This document shows, piece by piece, positions 10,899-19,619 of a DNA stretch of 64,000 nt (its first letter is position 1; each line of letters opens with the position of its first letter). Under the pieces are notes generated by a model. The model ran no database searches. It had not been told where the DNA came from and saw nothing but the letters and a program-made list of their open reading frames with translations. The position numbers and the translations under genes are program-made. Source of the stretch: Methylophilus medardicus (lineage in GTDB: Bacteria; Pseudomonadota; Gammaproteobacteria; Burkholderiales; Methylophilaceae); assembly GCF_006363955.1 (NCBI RefSeq), contig NZ_CP040948.1, positions 2,108,001 through 2,172,000 on the forward strand. Reading direction: 5' to 3'.

Positions 10899-12110
10899 TT
10901 AAGCCTGCCTAAATGGCAATACTGTTGCACCACTTTTTAGCTCATCAAGATAATCAGCCCAACGCTGCATCATTATTGTGCGGTCTTTTAGGAACTGAGC
11001 TCGCTCATACGCAGTACCCAATGGATTAGCTACAGAGTGAGCCAATTGCCTTTCAATGTGTTTAGGATCTAAACCTAACTCCTGCTCACCAAGCGTTTGA
11101 GCAATCGCTCTGAAACCATGGCCAGTTATTTCTGCTTGTGTGTCATACCCCATATTGCGTAATGCAGCATTGATTGCGTTTTCACTCATAGGGCGTTCAT
11201 GCGTGCGACCACCTGGGAATACATAAATGCCATGGCCTGAAAATGAGCGCATGGCTTCAATAATTGCCAATGCCTGCCTAGACAAAGGCACAATGTGTTG
11301 TGTTTTGGTTTTAGTTACCAGGTATCGCCATTCTTTGTTCTCAAAATCAAGATCGACCCATTTCATGTGTCTCAGCTCACCGATACGCTGAAAAAGTAAT
11401 GGCGCAAGTTTTATTGCACATCGCACGGTGAGAGTGCCTTTATAACCATCTATGCTGCGTAATAGTTGTGCAACGTCTTTTGGCTCAATCATAGCAGCCA
11501 TATTTTTAACTACTGGAGGAGGTAATGCACCTTTGAGGTCTGGAGCTGGATTGTAGGTAGCGAAACCCTTTTGGATTGCATAGCGGAAAACTTGCCCTGC
11601 CGTTTGTATGACACGGTGTGCAGTCTCTAACTTGTTTTGCTTCTGCAGTATGTTGGTGGTCTCTAACACCATAGGAGCTGTTATGCTTGAGATTGCCTTC
11701 TGGCCTAGGCTTGGGTATAGGTAGTAATCTAACCAGCGTTTAACGCGCTGCTGATGGCGCTCTGACTTGCTCTTATTATGTAGGGCATGCCACTCGTTTG
11801 CTACAGCCTCAAAAGTGTTCAGTGCTTCAAGCTTAGCTTGCGCCTTTGCATCTTTACGTGCTTCACTTGGATCTTTACCCTCGGCCACCAGCGTACGGGC
11901 TTCATCCCGTTTTACTCTTGCTGAGGCAAGTGATATTTCAGGATAGGTGCCCACTGATAGAGTTTTCTCTTTATCGTTGAAACGATACTTCAAACGCCAC
12001 CACTTACCGCCATTTGGGTTAACAATTAGATATAAACCTTTTTCATCGTAAAGCTTGTAGGCTTTTTCTGTAGGCTTGGCATTGCGTAAAGCTGTATCAG
12101 TAAGTGCCAT
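10899..12110 (-). CDS. int: P4-type tyrosine site-specific integrase
   Basis: The integrase inserts and, with an excisionase, removes the island at the tRNA-Leu 3' end. The 403-residue protein has the DUF4102-type N-terminal arm-binding domain (about 1-90, including DEKGLYLIVNPNGGKWW), a core-binding helical domain (about 100-190) and the catalytic domain. Catalytic residues visible are Arg in FQRIGELRHMKW, the His-x-x-Arg box HGFRA, a later LAHSV box and the nucleophile Tyr in GTAYERA. It reads away from the tRNA, with its start 73 bp from the right attachment repeat, the standard layout for P4-family islands. Confidence 0.95.
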   Translation of the reverse strand: MALTDTALRNAKPTEKAYKLYDEKGLYLIVNPNGGKWWRLKYRFNDKEKTLSVGTYPEISLASARVKRDEARTLVAEGKDPSEARKDAKAQAKLEALNTFEAVANEWHALHNKSKSERHQQRVKRWLDYYLYPSLGQKAISSITAPMVLETTNILQKQNKLETAHRVIQTAGQVFRYAIQKGFATYNPAPDLKGALPPPVVKNMAAMIEPKDVAQLLRSIDGYKGTLTVRCAIKLAPLLFQRIGELRHMKWVDLDFENKEWRYLVTKTKTQHIVPLSRQALAIIEAMRSFSGHGIYVFPGGRTHERPMSENAINAALRNMGYDTQAEITGHGFRAIAQTLGEQELGLDPKHIERQLAHSVANPLGTAYERAQFLKDRTIMMQRWADYLDELKSGATVLPFRQA

Positions 12111-12128
12111 CTTGGGGTAACTCTCACA

Positions 12129-12174
12129 GGGGTAAAATTTGTTACCCCGTAAGTTACCCCTTAAAATTGGGGTA
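12129..12174. promoter_or_regulatory. cluster of GTTACCCC motifs, possible integrase arm sites (right)
   Basis: Two direct copies of GTTACCCC (12141-12148, 12153-12160; period 12) are flanked by inverted cores GGGGTAA (12129-12135) and GGGGTA (12169-12174). They fill the space between the integrase start and the right attachment repeat, where arm sites and integrase autoregulation normally sit. The left end has the matching pair at 619-638. Confidence 0.55.
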
Positions 12175-12182
12175 TGTCAAGC

Positions 12183-12281
12183 GACGCTATGATATGAAAA
12201 AAGGCCTAGATTTTCATCTAAGCCTTTGAAATTCTTACGTTTTGCGTCTTTTTGATACTGTTTGAAAGTACTACATGGTGC
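12183..12281. repeat. right attachment-site direct repeat (attR-like)
   Basis: This copy overlaps the last bases of tRNA-Leu(CAA) and its terminator. The first 32 bases hold three of the four differences from 453-550, and bases 12215-12281 are identical to 484-550. Integration therefore left the tRNA intact, with the island copy supplying its 3' end and terminator. Confidence 0.85.
12197..12226 (-). terminator. Rho-independent terminator of tRNA-Leu
   Basis: An 11-bp stem with one G-T pair (12201-12211 with 12216-12226, loop TTTC) is followed on the minus strand by six U residues. It lies about 50 bp after the tRNA 3' end. A near copy is in the left attachment repeat at about 465-495. Confidence 0.8.
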
Positions 12282-12360
12282 CGGGAGCCGGAATCGAACC
12301 GGCACGCCTTGCGGCGCTGGATTTTGAGTCCAGTGCGTCTACCAGTTCCGCCATCCCGGC
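12276..12360 (-). tRNA. tRNA-Leu (anticodon CAA)
   Basis: The minus strand folds as an 85-nt class II tRNA with encoded CCA. The acceptor stem GCCGGGA pairs with the 3' strand. The anticodon stem CTGGA/TCCAG encloses the loop CTCAAAA (anticodon CAA), a long variable arm follows, and the T-loop GGTTCGATTCC is intact. It is the integration site of the island. Confidence 0.97.
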
Positions 12361-12413
12361 ATGGGATATAATGTTGGACAACAAAGAAGCTATTATAACC
12401 ACAATTTTGATTT

Positions 12414-13454
12414 ATGAAAACTCTAGATTTCGATTTTTATCTTCCTCCCCACCTAATTGCGCAACATCCGCTGCCTAATCGCTCTGAAAGTCGTCTGCTG
12501 GAGGTCAATGCTTTAACGCAATCGATTCGCAATCATCACTTTCGTGAGATTGCCGCGCATTTTGAGGCTGGCGATGTACTGGTCCTCAATGACACCAAGG
12601 TGATTAAAGCGCGTCTGTTTGGGCAAAAGGCCACTGGCGGGCACATTGAGGTGATGATTGATCGCGTGCTTTCGCCGCAAGAGGCTTATGCGCAAATCAA
12701 GTCTTCGCGCTCACCCAAGGCTGGCAGTTTGCTACATTTGTCGGCGGGCTATCAGGCGGAGGTGTTAGGACGGCACGCGGATATGTTTCATATTCAATTG
12801 CTGGGGGAGGCGTCATGGTATGACTTTTTGGAGCAATATGGTCAATTACCGTTACCGCCTTATATTGAACATACTGCGGATGCGGCAGATGACACGCGCT
12901 ATCAAACCGTGTTCGCCAAACATGCTGGCGCGGTGGCTGCGCCAACGGCTGGCTTGCATTTTGATGAGGCCTTATTACAGGCATTGATCGACAAGGGGGT
13001 GCATGTTCGCTATGTGACGCTACATGTAGGCGCTGGCACTTTTCAGCCCGTGAAGGTAGATGACATCGCCGATCATCACATGCACAGCGAGGTGTATCAT
13101 TTGCCGGCGGATACCATCCAAACCATTCTAGAGGCGCGCGCAAATGGCAAGCGCGTCACGGCGGTGGGGACAACCTCATTACGCACCCTAGAGAGTGCAG
13201 CGCATGTCGGGAAACTGTTCGCGCACCATGGGGATACCAATATTTTCATCACCCCGGGCTTTGAGTTCAAACTGGTCGACCGCCTGATTACCAACTTTCA
13301 CCTACCAAAGAGTACTTTAATGATGCTGGTTTCGGCATTTGGGGGCTATGACCTGATGCGCGAAGCTTATGCGCATGCGATTGAGGAGGCTTATCGTTTT
13401 TTCAGCTACGGTGATGCCATGCTGATTACGCGCGCGCCGTCGCCCAAAGGCTAA
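12414..13454 (+). CDS. queA: tRNA preQ1(34) S-adenosylmethionine ribosyltransferase-isomerase QueA
   Basis: QueA moves the ribosyl part of S-adenosylmethionine onto preQ1 in the tRNA wobble position, making epoxyqueuosine. The 346-residue product starts with the family hallmark DFDFYLPPHLIAQHP and has the conserved segments VLNDTKVIKARL, PTAGLHFDEALL and VGTTSLRTLES, then the C-terminal ITNFHLPKSTLMMLVSAF. Its length is usual for the family. It reads divergently from tRNA-Leu. The usual partner tgt is not next to it. Confidence 0.97.
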   Translation: MKTLDFDFYLPPHLIAQHPLPNRSESRLLEVNALTQSIRNHHFREIAAHFEAGDVLVLNDTKVIKARLFGQKATGGHIEVMIDRVLSPQEAYAQIKSSRSPKAGSLLHLSAGYQAEVLGRHADMFHIQLLGEASWYDFLEQYGQLPLPPYIEHTADAADDTRYQTVFAKHAGAVAAPTAGLHFDEALLQALIDKGVHVRYVTLHVGAGTFQPVKVDDIADHHMHSEVYHLPADTIQTILEARANGKRVTAVGTTSLRTLESAAHVGKLFAHHGDTNIFITPGFEFKLVDRLITNFHLPKSTLMMLVSAFGGYDLMREAYAHAIEEAYRFFSYGDAMLITRAPSPKG

Positions 13455-13512
13455 ACTTGCACGTTAAAATGTAGTCTATTAACCACTTATATAAAAACAG
13501 GATCACGGAGAT

Positions 13513-14385
13513 ATGCAATTCATCCCAAAAATAGTGTGCGGACTGGCCTTATGTTGCCTGTCGTTTTCAATTTATGCAGACATCTTGCCTGAAGCAGAAG
13601 TGGGCATCAAAATCCCACTTGTTAAAAAGCCCACCACCCGGCCCATGTCGGTCGCCTACTTGCCTAGCAACCAGCATTACTATATCGCTGATGGTGGTTT
13701 GGCGCCCATGGGTAGCGAGTTTGAAGCCCCGATCTCAAAATCCGAAGTGCATGCCTTTAGCGCTGATGGCAAATACCTGAACTCAGCCAAGCCTGGCTTT
13801 GATAATCGCTCACTGTATTTCAACCCCAACTCAGGCAAGCTGGAAACCATTACTTATAACATTTCTAGCGCGGTTGGTTTTTTACCGAACACGGGTATTT
13901 TCAGCCTAGCAGTGAATGATCGTGGTGAAATATTGGATACCTCTGCCGACATATCACAATTCAATCCGGCCTTTGGCGATGCCGGCACCATGCCCAGTTA
14001 CGACCCGGTGACTAAGCTTTACTATGCCAAGCAAGACAGAGGCAATCTGGTGTTTGTTGTTGATGCTAAACAACGTGAAAAAATGCAAGAGATCAAGCTA
14101 GACTTTACTAAAGCACAAGTCGCGCATGATGATGTGAGTGATCACTACATTGCATTTACTGGTGTAGCGGGCAACGAGTTAGCCCTGCTGGATGTTGATC
14201 ATAAAGCGGTACTGATTTTTGATTTAAATGGCCAATTTGTCGGCAAAAGTGCGCTGCCAGCCACCATGAAATTACGGTCGCAAAATCACTTCAATGGCTT
14301 AGGGTATTCCAACGGTATGATGTTTGTTTACCATGAACCAGAAGGCGAGTTTGGCACTTATTATGGGTTTAAAGTGGTCAAATAA
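13513..14385 (+). CDS. secreted propeller-like protein of unknown function
   Basis: The 290-residue product has a signal peptide (about 1-22, ending SIYA). The mature part shows repeated strand patterns such as PMSVAYLPSNQHYYIADGG, IFSLAVNDRGEIL, MPSYDPVTKLYYA and ALLDVDHKAVLIFDLNGQFV, which look like blades of an NHL/YVTN-type beta-propeller. No enzyme motif is seen. An AT-rich leader with GGAG (cacggagat) precedes the ATG. It is probably periplasmic; the ligand is unknown. It stands alone between queA and the shared terminator. Confidence 0.7.
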   Translation: MQFIPKIVCGLALCCLSFSIYADILPEAEVGIKIPLVKKPTTRPMSVAYLPSNQHYYIADGGLAPMGSEFEAPISKSEVHAFSADGKYLNSAKPGFDNRSLYFNPNSGKLETITYNISSAVGFLPNTGIFSLAVNDRGEILDTSADISQFNPAFGDAGTMPSYDPVTKLYYAKQDRGNLVFVVDAKQREKMQEIKLDFTKAQVAHDDVSDHYIAFTGVAGNELALLDVDHKAVLIFDLNGQFVGKSALPATMKLRSQNHFNGLGYSNGMMFVYHEPEGEFGTYYGFKVVK

Positions 14386-14394
14386 CGATGCATT

Positions 14395-14434
14395 AACCAT
14401 AAAAAACCGCGCTGATGCGCGGTTTTTTATGGTT
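14395..14434. terminator. bidirectional Rho-independent terminator
   Basis: A perfect 18-bp inverted repeat (14395-14412 and 14417-14434) with a GC-rich tip and A6/T6 flanks lies between two convergent genes and can stop transcription from both sides. Confidence 0.9.
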
Positions 14435-14445
14435 AAGTTTTGCGC

Positions 14446-15087
14446 CTATTGGCTGGCCATATTCAGGGGGTCAGCGGCATTTGCGGGCGAGTAGTGCCAA
14501 TGATTTCGCCAAGCGCCAACCACCAAGTTAGGGTAATCGGGCTTGCCTAAACTACCGTTATAGCGCCCAAGCGCGCGGTAATAGTCCCCGTGCTCAATAT
14601 CCAAATAGTGACGCAAAATGGTACAGCCGTAGCGTAGATTTAAGCGCATATCAAACAGGTTGTGTTCATTGGCGCCAATCGACTTCACCCAAAACGGCAT
14701 CACTTGCATATACCCACGCGCGCCGACGCTTGAAACTGCATACTTTTTGAATCCGCTCTCGACATGAATCAATCCGAGCACCAGTTGCGGGTCTAAGCCG
14801 GCACGCGTGGCTTCATAATGCACAGATTTGAGAAAGTCTTCACGGTATTGCGCATCGGGGATACGCTTGGCGAGTCTGCCTGACATGGTCTGCAGCCACT
14901 GCTGCGCGGATTGCTCTGACTCAAACAATAAGCGCGGCGCGGCCAAATCACTGACAGACTTTTGCATTAACGCTTTCACGCTATTTGCCAAAGGCTCTTC
15001 TTTTTGATTGCCCGCCATAGACGGTGCTGACCAGGCACATAGGCCGGCCAGCAGTATTGCAAACAAACACAAGAAAAGTTTTTTCAT
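14446..15087 (-). CDS. lytic transglycosylase, SLT domain
   Basis: The protein cleaves peptidoglycan glycan strands to 1,6-anhydromuropeptides in the periplasm. I chose the ATG at 15087 because the signal peptide MKKLFLCLFAILLAGLCAW begins there; an ATG eight codons upstream is also possible. The SLT domain occupies about residues 85-190 with the catalytic Glu in LIHVESGF, then the GARGYMQVMP motif and the NLRYGCTILRHYL segment. The sequence before it is a short helical linker. It lies downstream of proS on the same strand. Confidence 0.88.
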   Translation of the reverse strand: MKKLFLCLFAILLAGLCAWSAPSMAGNQKEEPLANSVKALMQKSVSDLAAPRLLFESEQSAQQWLQTMSGRLAKRIPDAQYREDFLKSVHYEATRAGLDPQLVLGLIHVESGFKKYAVSSVGARGYMQVMPFWVKSIGANEHNLFDMRLNLRYGCTILRHYLDIEHGDYYRALGRYNGSLGKPDYPNLVVGAWRNHWHYSPANAADPLNMASQ

Positions 15088-15151
15088 CGCGTCTATTGTA
15101 GTCACATTCATCCCCGCAAAGGCGCCAAACAGAGGGATGAAATCCCTCTAG

Positions 15152-16861
15152 TTACTGACCAAGTTTGTCACGTAAAAACGCCACACACTCAGTGACTTGC
15201 AAGTTTTGTGCCTCAGCATCGGTGCGCCCTTTGTATTCGACCTCACCCTGTGCCAAGCCCCTATCGCCAATCACGATACGATGGGGAATCCCCATCAAGT
15301 CACTCTCGGCAAACATGACGCCAGGACGCTCGCCACGGTCATCTAACAAGACATCCACCCCTGCTTGTTGTAATGCCGTATATAGCGTGAACGCCGCCTG
15401 TTTGACCGCGTCACTTTTATCGAGGCCAATCGGGCAAATGACCACGGCAAACGGTGCCATGCTCAAGGGGAAAACAATCCCTTTGTCATCGTTGCCCTGC
15501 TCAATGGCAGCCCCGACAATACGTGAAACGCCAATGCCATAACAACCCATTTCCATGACTTGGGTTTGGCCGTTTTCGTCGAGATAAGTCGCTTGCATGG
15601 CCTCGGAGTATTTGGTGCGCAACTGAAAAATATGGCCGACTTCAATGCCACGACATAAACTCAACTGCCCTTTGCCATCCGGACTCATGTCCCCCGCGAC
15701 AACATTGCGAATGTCGGCGACAACTACCGGCTCTGGTAAATCACGGCCAAAATTGACACCCGCCAAATGGAATTTGGGTTTATTCGCACCACAGACAAAG
15801 TCACTCATCAAGGCAACGGTGCGATCGGCGATCACGCGCACCTTGTCACTCACACCGACCGGGCCAATAAAGCCGGGCGGGCAATTTAAGTGCGCGCGAA
15901 TTTCTTCTTCAGTGGCCAAGCGGAAAGTTGTCACCCCGGCCAGTTTGCCAAATTTCACTTCGTTTAATTGGTGGTCACCGCGCAATAAAGCCAGGGTGAA
16001 TACCTCATCGACCATCAGGGCAACCGACTTCACCGTGCGGCTCACTGGCAGCTCAAGCAATCCCGCCACTGCTTCACAAGCGGTTTGTTTTGGCGTATCC
16101 ACCTCGCGCATCGCCTCACTGGCGGCTGCACGCTGACCGGAGGCGACTGCTTCGGCCAATTCTACGTTGGCCGCGTAATCTGACTGCTCACAATAGGCCA
16201 GGGCATCTTCGCCGCTGTCTGCGAGCACGTGAAACTCTTGAGAACCATCGCCACCAATCGCACCGGAATCGGCTTTCACAGCACGAAATTTAAGGCCTAA
16301 ACGGGTGAAGATATTGCTGTAGGCCGTGTGCATAGCCTGATAAGTATTGACCAGACAGTCAGCACTAGTATGAAACGAATAGGCATCTTTCATTAAAAAC
16401 TCGCGCGCGCGCATCACGCCAAAGCGTGGTCTGATTTCGTCCCTGAACTTGGTCTGAATCTGATAGAAGTTAAGCGGAAGTTGTTTGTAGCTGTTGATTT
16501 CTTTACGCGCGATGTCAGTAATCACTTCTTCATGTGTCGGCCCAAAACAAAAATCGCGCGCGTGGCGATCTTGTATTTTTAACATTTGCGGGCCGAATAC
16601 CGCCCAGCGGCCGGTTTCTTCCCACAGCTCTTTGGGCTGCACCGCTGGCATCAATAACTCTAGCGCACCTGCTTTGTTCATTTCATCACGCACGATGTGT
16701 TCTACTTTGCGTAAGACCCGCAAGCCAAGTGGCATCCAGCTATACAAACCACTCCCCAGTTTTTTGATTAAGCCTGCGCGCACCATCAGTTGATGGCTAA
16801 TCAACTCAGCGTCGGAAGGGGCTTCTTTTTGGGTGGCAATGAAAAATTGTGAGGCGCGCAT
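15152..16861 (-). CDS. proS: prolyl-tRNA synthetase
   Basis: ProS charges tRNA-Pro. The 569-residue protein is the bacterial form: class II catalytic core with motif 1 near 65-80 and motif 2 around [21 protein letters not shown], an inserted editing domain at about 220-380 that hydrolyses Ala-tRNA-Pro, motif 3 in [14 protein letters not shown], and a C-terminal anticodon-binding domain. Length and start ([19 protein letters not shown]) are usual for the family. Confidence 0.98.
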   Translation of the reverse strand: MRASQFFIATQKEAPSDAELISHQLMVRAGLIKKLGSGLYSWMPLGLRVLRKVEHIVRDEMNKAGALELLMPAVQPKELWEETGRWAVFGPQMLKIQDRHARDFCFGPTHEEVITDIARKEINSYKQLPLNFYQIQTKFRDEIRPRFGVMRAREFLMKDAYSFHTSADCLVNTYQAMHTAYSNIFTRLGLKFRAVKADSGAIGGDGSQEFHVLADSGEDALAYCEQSDYAANVELAEAVASGQRAAASEAMREVDTPKQTACEAVAGLLELPVSRTVKSVALMVDEVFTLALLRGDHQLNEVKFGKLAGVTTFRLATEEEIRAHLNCPPGFIGPVGVSDKVRVIADRTVALMSDFVCGANKPKFHLAGVNFGRDLPEPVVVADIRNVVAGDMSPDGKGQLSLCRGIEVGHIFQLRTKYSEAMQATYLDENGQTQVMEMGCYGIGVSRIVGAAIEQGNDDKGIVFPLSMAPFAVVICPIGLDKSDAVKQAAFTLYTALQQAGVDVLLDDRGERPGVMFAESDLMGIPHRIVIGDRGLAQGEVEYKGRTDAEAQNLQVTECVAFLRDKLGQ

Positions 16862-16928
16862 AAAATCACTTTTAAACAGAATCTAAAAGCGGGATTTTAG
16901 CCTTAAACCGAGGCTGAGTCACTCACGC

Positions 16929-17570
16929 TTATTCGGGCAAACGATCCCCTGGGGTTGCGCGATGCAGGATGGGACTATCGGTGGGAATGTAACCGTCTTT
17001 CCACTGCGCCATGGGCACAATCGTCGCCGGCGAGCCATTGTCATAAAACCAGCTATCAACGGCATATTCAGCATGGTTGTCGAGCTGCTGAATGACAGCA
17101 GCACTGTGTGGCCAGCCGGTAAAAAAGAATTTGCGGGTGCGGGTATCTAAAATACGATGAAAGCGGACCAAGCCGGCTTGCTGCATCAGCCGTAGATAGG
17201 TGGTGCTGTTAATCGCTTCGTCATTGCAATCTTGTTGATGCAGGTAGTCACGATTATTAAAGGTGCCTGCGCGATCTGCGGCGGTGCCCACTTTAGTCCC
17301 CACCATATCTTCCAGCACGCCAATCGCTTGCGACATTGCGATCCGCTCAGCTTCGGCGCTTTCGGGGGTTGGCGTAAACAGTCTGACGACGTTGGCCCAC
17401 TCAGCCGCTGTCAGGCTAAGCGTGTCGACTTGCACACAACCGCCGCCTTGGCATACTTCAAAAGCAGCTAAGGACGGGGTGGAATGGTAAATCCGGTTAA
17501 TATCGTTTAGGTCTGCATGGGCAGGCCAGACGACCGCGTTACAAAATAAGCACGCGATTAGATAACTCAT
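16929..17570 (-). CDS. secreted protein of unknown function in the LemA/TPM operon
   Basis: I do not recognise a family. With the start at ATG 17570 the 213-residue product has a signal peptide (MSYLIACLFCNAVVWPAHA) and a mature domain with several Cys (VCQGGGCVQVD, QQDCNDEAINSTTYL). The end of the upstream TPM gene overlaps it by 32 bases, so it is probably translated from the same message. Longer in-frame starts would lie deep inside the upstream gene. It is probably periplasmic. Confidence 0.65.
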   Translation of the reverse strand: MSYLIACLFCNAVVWPAHADLNDINRIYHSTPSLAAFEVCQGGGCVQVDTLSLTAAEWANVVRLFTPTPESAEAERIAMSQAIGVLEDMVGTKVGTAADRAGTFNNRDYLHQQDCNDEAINSTTYLRLMQQAGLVRFHRILDTRTRKFFFTGWPHSAAVIQQLDNHAEYAVDSWFYDNGSPATIVPMAQWKDGYIPTDSPILHRATPGDRLPE

Positions 17571-18048
17571 TGCGCGAGATCGCTTCTGGCGGAAAATGTT
17601 TCGCCAACTGCTCGCCAATGGCTTGTATGCCGTACAACACACCCGATTCAAACTGCCCACTTCTGAACATCCCTTCCATGTGTTGGCAGATCTGCTGCCA
17701 ACCAGCCTCGCCAACTTGCCTGTGTATGCCGCGGTCAGCCACAATCTCTACATCATGGTCGGCAAGCAACAAATAAATCAGCACGCCATTGTTGTGCTCG
17801 GTATCCCAGATATTGAAATGGCCGAATAAATGCATGGCGCGTCGTCTGGGAGACAAGCCTTTAAATATCGCGTACGTGGGTAAACCAGATTCAATCACTA
17901 CCCGGATTTCACCCGCATGGTGGCGCTCACTTTGCGCAATCGCGTGCTCAATGTGTTTAAGCGAATCCGGTGGAAACAAACCGCTCACATGCCTTGGATG
18001 GCTCCAGGCATGTCTTAACCAACGTTTAATCGGGTGCACTGATTTCAT
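17539..18048 (-). CDS. TPM-domain protein (short, YgcG-related)
   Basis: The 169-residue protein is a stand-alone TPM domain (Pfam TPM_phosphatase type), the fold also found in thylakoid TLP18.3 and in YgcG proteins. Segments typical of the domain are HAGEIRVVIESGL, NNGVLIYLLLADHDVEIVADRGIH and GWQQICQHMEGMF. There is no signal peptide, and it starts with a basic stretch. It follows the larger TPM gene by 17 bp. Its function is not established; such proteins often travel with lemA. Confidence 0.8.
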   Translation of the reverse strand: MKSVHPIKRWLRHAWSHPRHVSGLFPPDSLKHIEHAIAQSERHHAGEIRVVIESGLPTYAIFKGLSPRRRAMHLFGHFNIWDTEHNNGVLIYLLLADHDVEIVADRGIHRQVGEAGWQQICQHMEGMFRSGQFESGVLYGIQAIGEQLAKHFPPEAISRNELSNRVLIL

Positions 18049-18065
18049 GATTGATTCAAGCCCTG

Positions 18066-18938
18066 TTACCAGTCACCGGAAGCACCGCCGCCACCAAACC
18101 CGCCGCCGCCACCGCTAAAAATATCCGGCCCTCGACTTCCGCCGGAATAGCCGCCGAGTCCACCCGGGTAAGGGCCATAGGTCCCCGCCCCACCCCGCCC
18201 ACCCATGGCGAGCGTAAACACAAAGGCTGCCAGACCGATGAAGCCCATGATCAGGGCGGTTGCTCCCAACCAGCCAGCGAGCCCGCCTAACAAGCCGCCA
18301 GTGACTAAACTGCCTGGAAAATCACCCAACATGCCTTTAAAGATTGCGCCGCCGATAATGGCGGCGAACATCAGGATGGGTAGCATACTTAACCAGTCAT
18401 CGGCATGCGGCTGTCGCTGCTTTTTGGTCGGTGCGGGCAGTTGCTCGCCTTGAATCAACTTGATCAAGCTATCGGTCGCCAGATTTAAGCCTTGATAAAA
18501 CTGGCCTTGTTTGAAGGCGGGGGCAATTTGCTCACTGATAATGCGTTTGGCAATCGCATCCGGAATCGCGCCTTCAAGACCGTATCCAACCTCGATACGC
18601 ATTTTCCGGTCATTTTTGGCTACGATAATGATGACGCCGTCATCTTGCTTTTCGCGACCAATTTTCCAGGCCTCGGCCAAGCGAATACCAAACTGTGAAA
18701 TCTCCTCCGGCTGTGTGCTTGGCACCAGCAACACTGCGACTTGCGAACCCGATTGTTGCGAAAACTGACTCAATTTTTGGTTGAGCGCCGCCTGCTCGTC
18801 TGCCGACAGCGTTTGCGTTAGATCTGTCACCGCTGTTTGCAAGGGTGGCAGTTCGAGCAAACCGTCGGCGGCTTGGCTGTGTGCCATGGCAAACAGCAAG
18901 CCACAGCCTAGCAATAAGGATTTCCAGCACGCCAGCAT
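18066..18938 (-). CDS. TPM-domain membrane protein, YgcG family
   Basis: The 290-residue protein has a signal peptide (about 1-23), a TPM domain at about 30-165 (QSGSQVAVLLVPSTQPEEIS, DDGVIIIVAKNDRKMRIEVG), two hydrophobic segments at about 185-240 and a glycine-rich tail ending SGGGGGFGGGGASGDW, the standard YgcG layout. It is 7 bp downstream of lemA. The role is unknown; an envelope function is inferred from topology. Confidence 0.88.
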   Translation of the reverse strand: MLACWKSLLLGCGLLFAMAHSQAADGLLELPPLQTAVTDLTQTLSADEQAALNQKLSQFSQQSGSQVAVLLVPSTQPEEISQFGIRLAEAWKIGREKQDDGVIIIVAKNDRKMRIEVGYGLEGAIPDAIAKRIISEQIAPAFKQGQFYQGLNLATDSLIKLIQGEQLPAPTKKQRQPHADDWLSMLPILMFAAIIGGAIFKGMLGDFPGSLVTGGLLGGLAGWLGATALIMGFIGLAAFVFTLAMGGRGGAGTYGPYPGGLGGYSGGSRGPDIFSGGGGGFGGGGASGDW

Positions 18939-18945
18939 TCAGGAC

Positions 18946-19542
18946 TTACTTATTGTCGCCAAAATCGACTTTAGGTGCGGTTGAAATCGCTTTTTCATTC
19001 TCTACCGTGAATGAGGGCTTGGCTTGATAGCCAAACATCATGGCGGTTAAGTTATTCGGAAAGCTACGTACAGCGACGTTATATTGTTTGACCGCTTCGA
19101 TGTAGCGATTACGGGCAACCGTGACGCGATTTTCGGTGCCCTCGAGTTGCGCTTGTAGATCTCTAAAACTCGCATCGGCTTTTAAGTTAGGATAGTTTTC
19201 AGACACCACCATCAAGCGAGACAGCGCACTGGTTAATTGCCCTTGTGCCGCCTGAAACTTGGCAAAGGCTTCCGGATCATTGAGTAACTCAGGGGTGACT
19301 TGCATACTGCCGACTTTGGCGCGAGCAGCGGTAACCTCCGTCAATACTTTTTCTTCGTGTGAGGCGTAGCCTTTGACTGTAGAAACCAGATTGGGCACCA
19401 AATCAGCACGACGTTGGTACTGGTTCAACACCTCAGACCAGTTGGCTTTGGTTTCTTCGTCCAAGCTTTGAAACTGGTTGTAACCGCAGCCAGTTAAGCT
19501 CAGGCTGGTGACCAGTAGTAGTAGGTTAAATAATCGACGCAT
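18946..19542 (-). CDS. lemA: LemA family lipoprotein
   Basis: The 198-residue product begins with a lipoprotein signal and lipobox (LSLTGCG), so it is probably anchored in the membrane. The rest is the LemA helical domain with YQRRADLVPNLVSTVKGYA and RNRYIEAVKQYNVAVRSFPN. LemA proteins are common beside TPM/YgcG genes; their role is poorly known. It is first in a four-gene operon with two TPM proteins and a secreted protein. Confidence 0.92.
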   Translation of the reverse strand: MRRLFNLLLLVTSLSLTGCGYNQFQSLDEETKANWSEVLNQYQRRADLVPNLVSTVKGYASHEEKVLTEVTAARAKVGSMQVTPELLNDPEAFAKFQAAQGQLTSALSRLMVVSENYPNLKADASFRDLQAQLEGTENRVTVARNRYIEAVKQYNVAVRSFPNNLTAMMFGYQAKPSFTVENEKAISTAPKVDFGDNK

Positions 19543-19619
19543 GTCAGACTCCAGTCAAAAAACAATCATTGCAAAATATAAATTCAATACCCATTAGATG
19601 CGGCTGGCAACGGACAAAT

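Noticed and set aside
12697-13143. 148-codon minus-strand frame inside queA
   Set aside because: It is antisense to conserved queA motifs, rich in Pro/His/Arg as shadows often are, and has no supported start.
17571-17744. N-terminal extension of the secreted protein at 16929
   Set aside because: The extended frame lies inside the TPM gene and has no export signal, whereas the internal ATG at 17570 starts a clear signal peptide.
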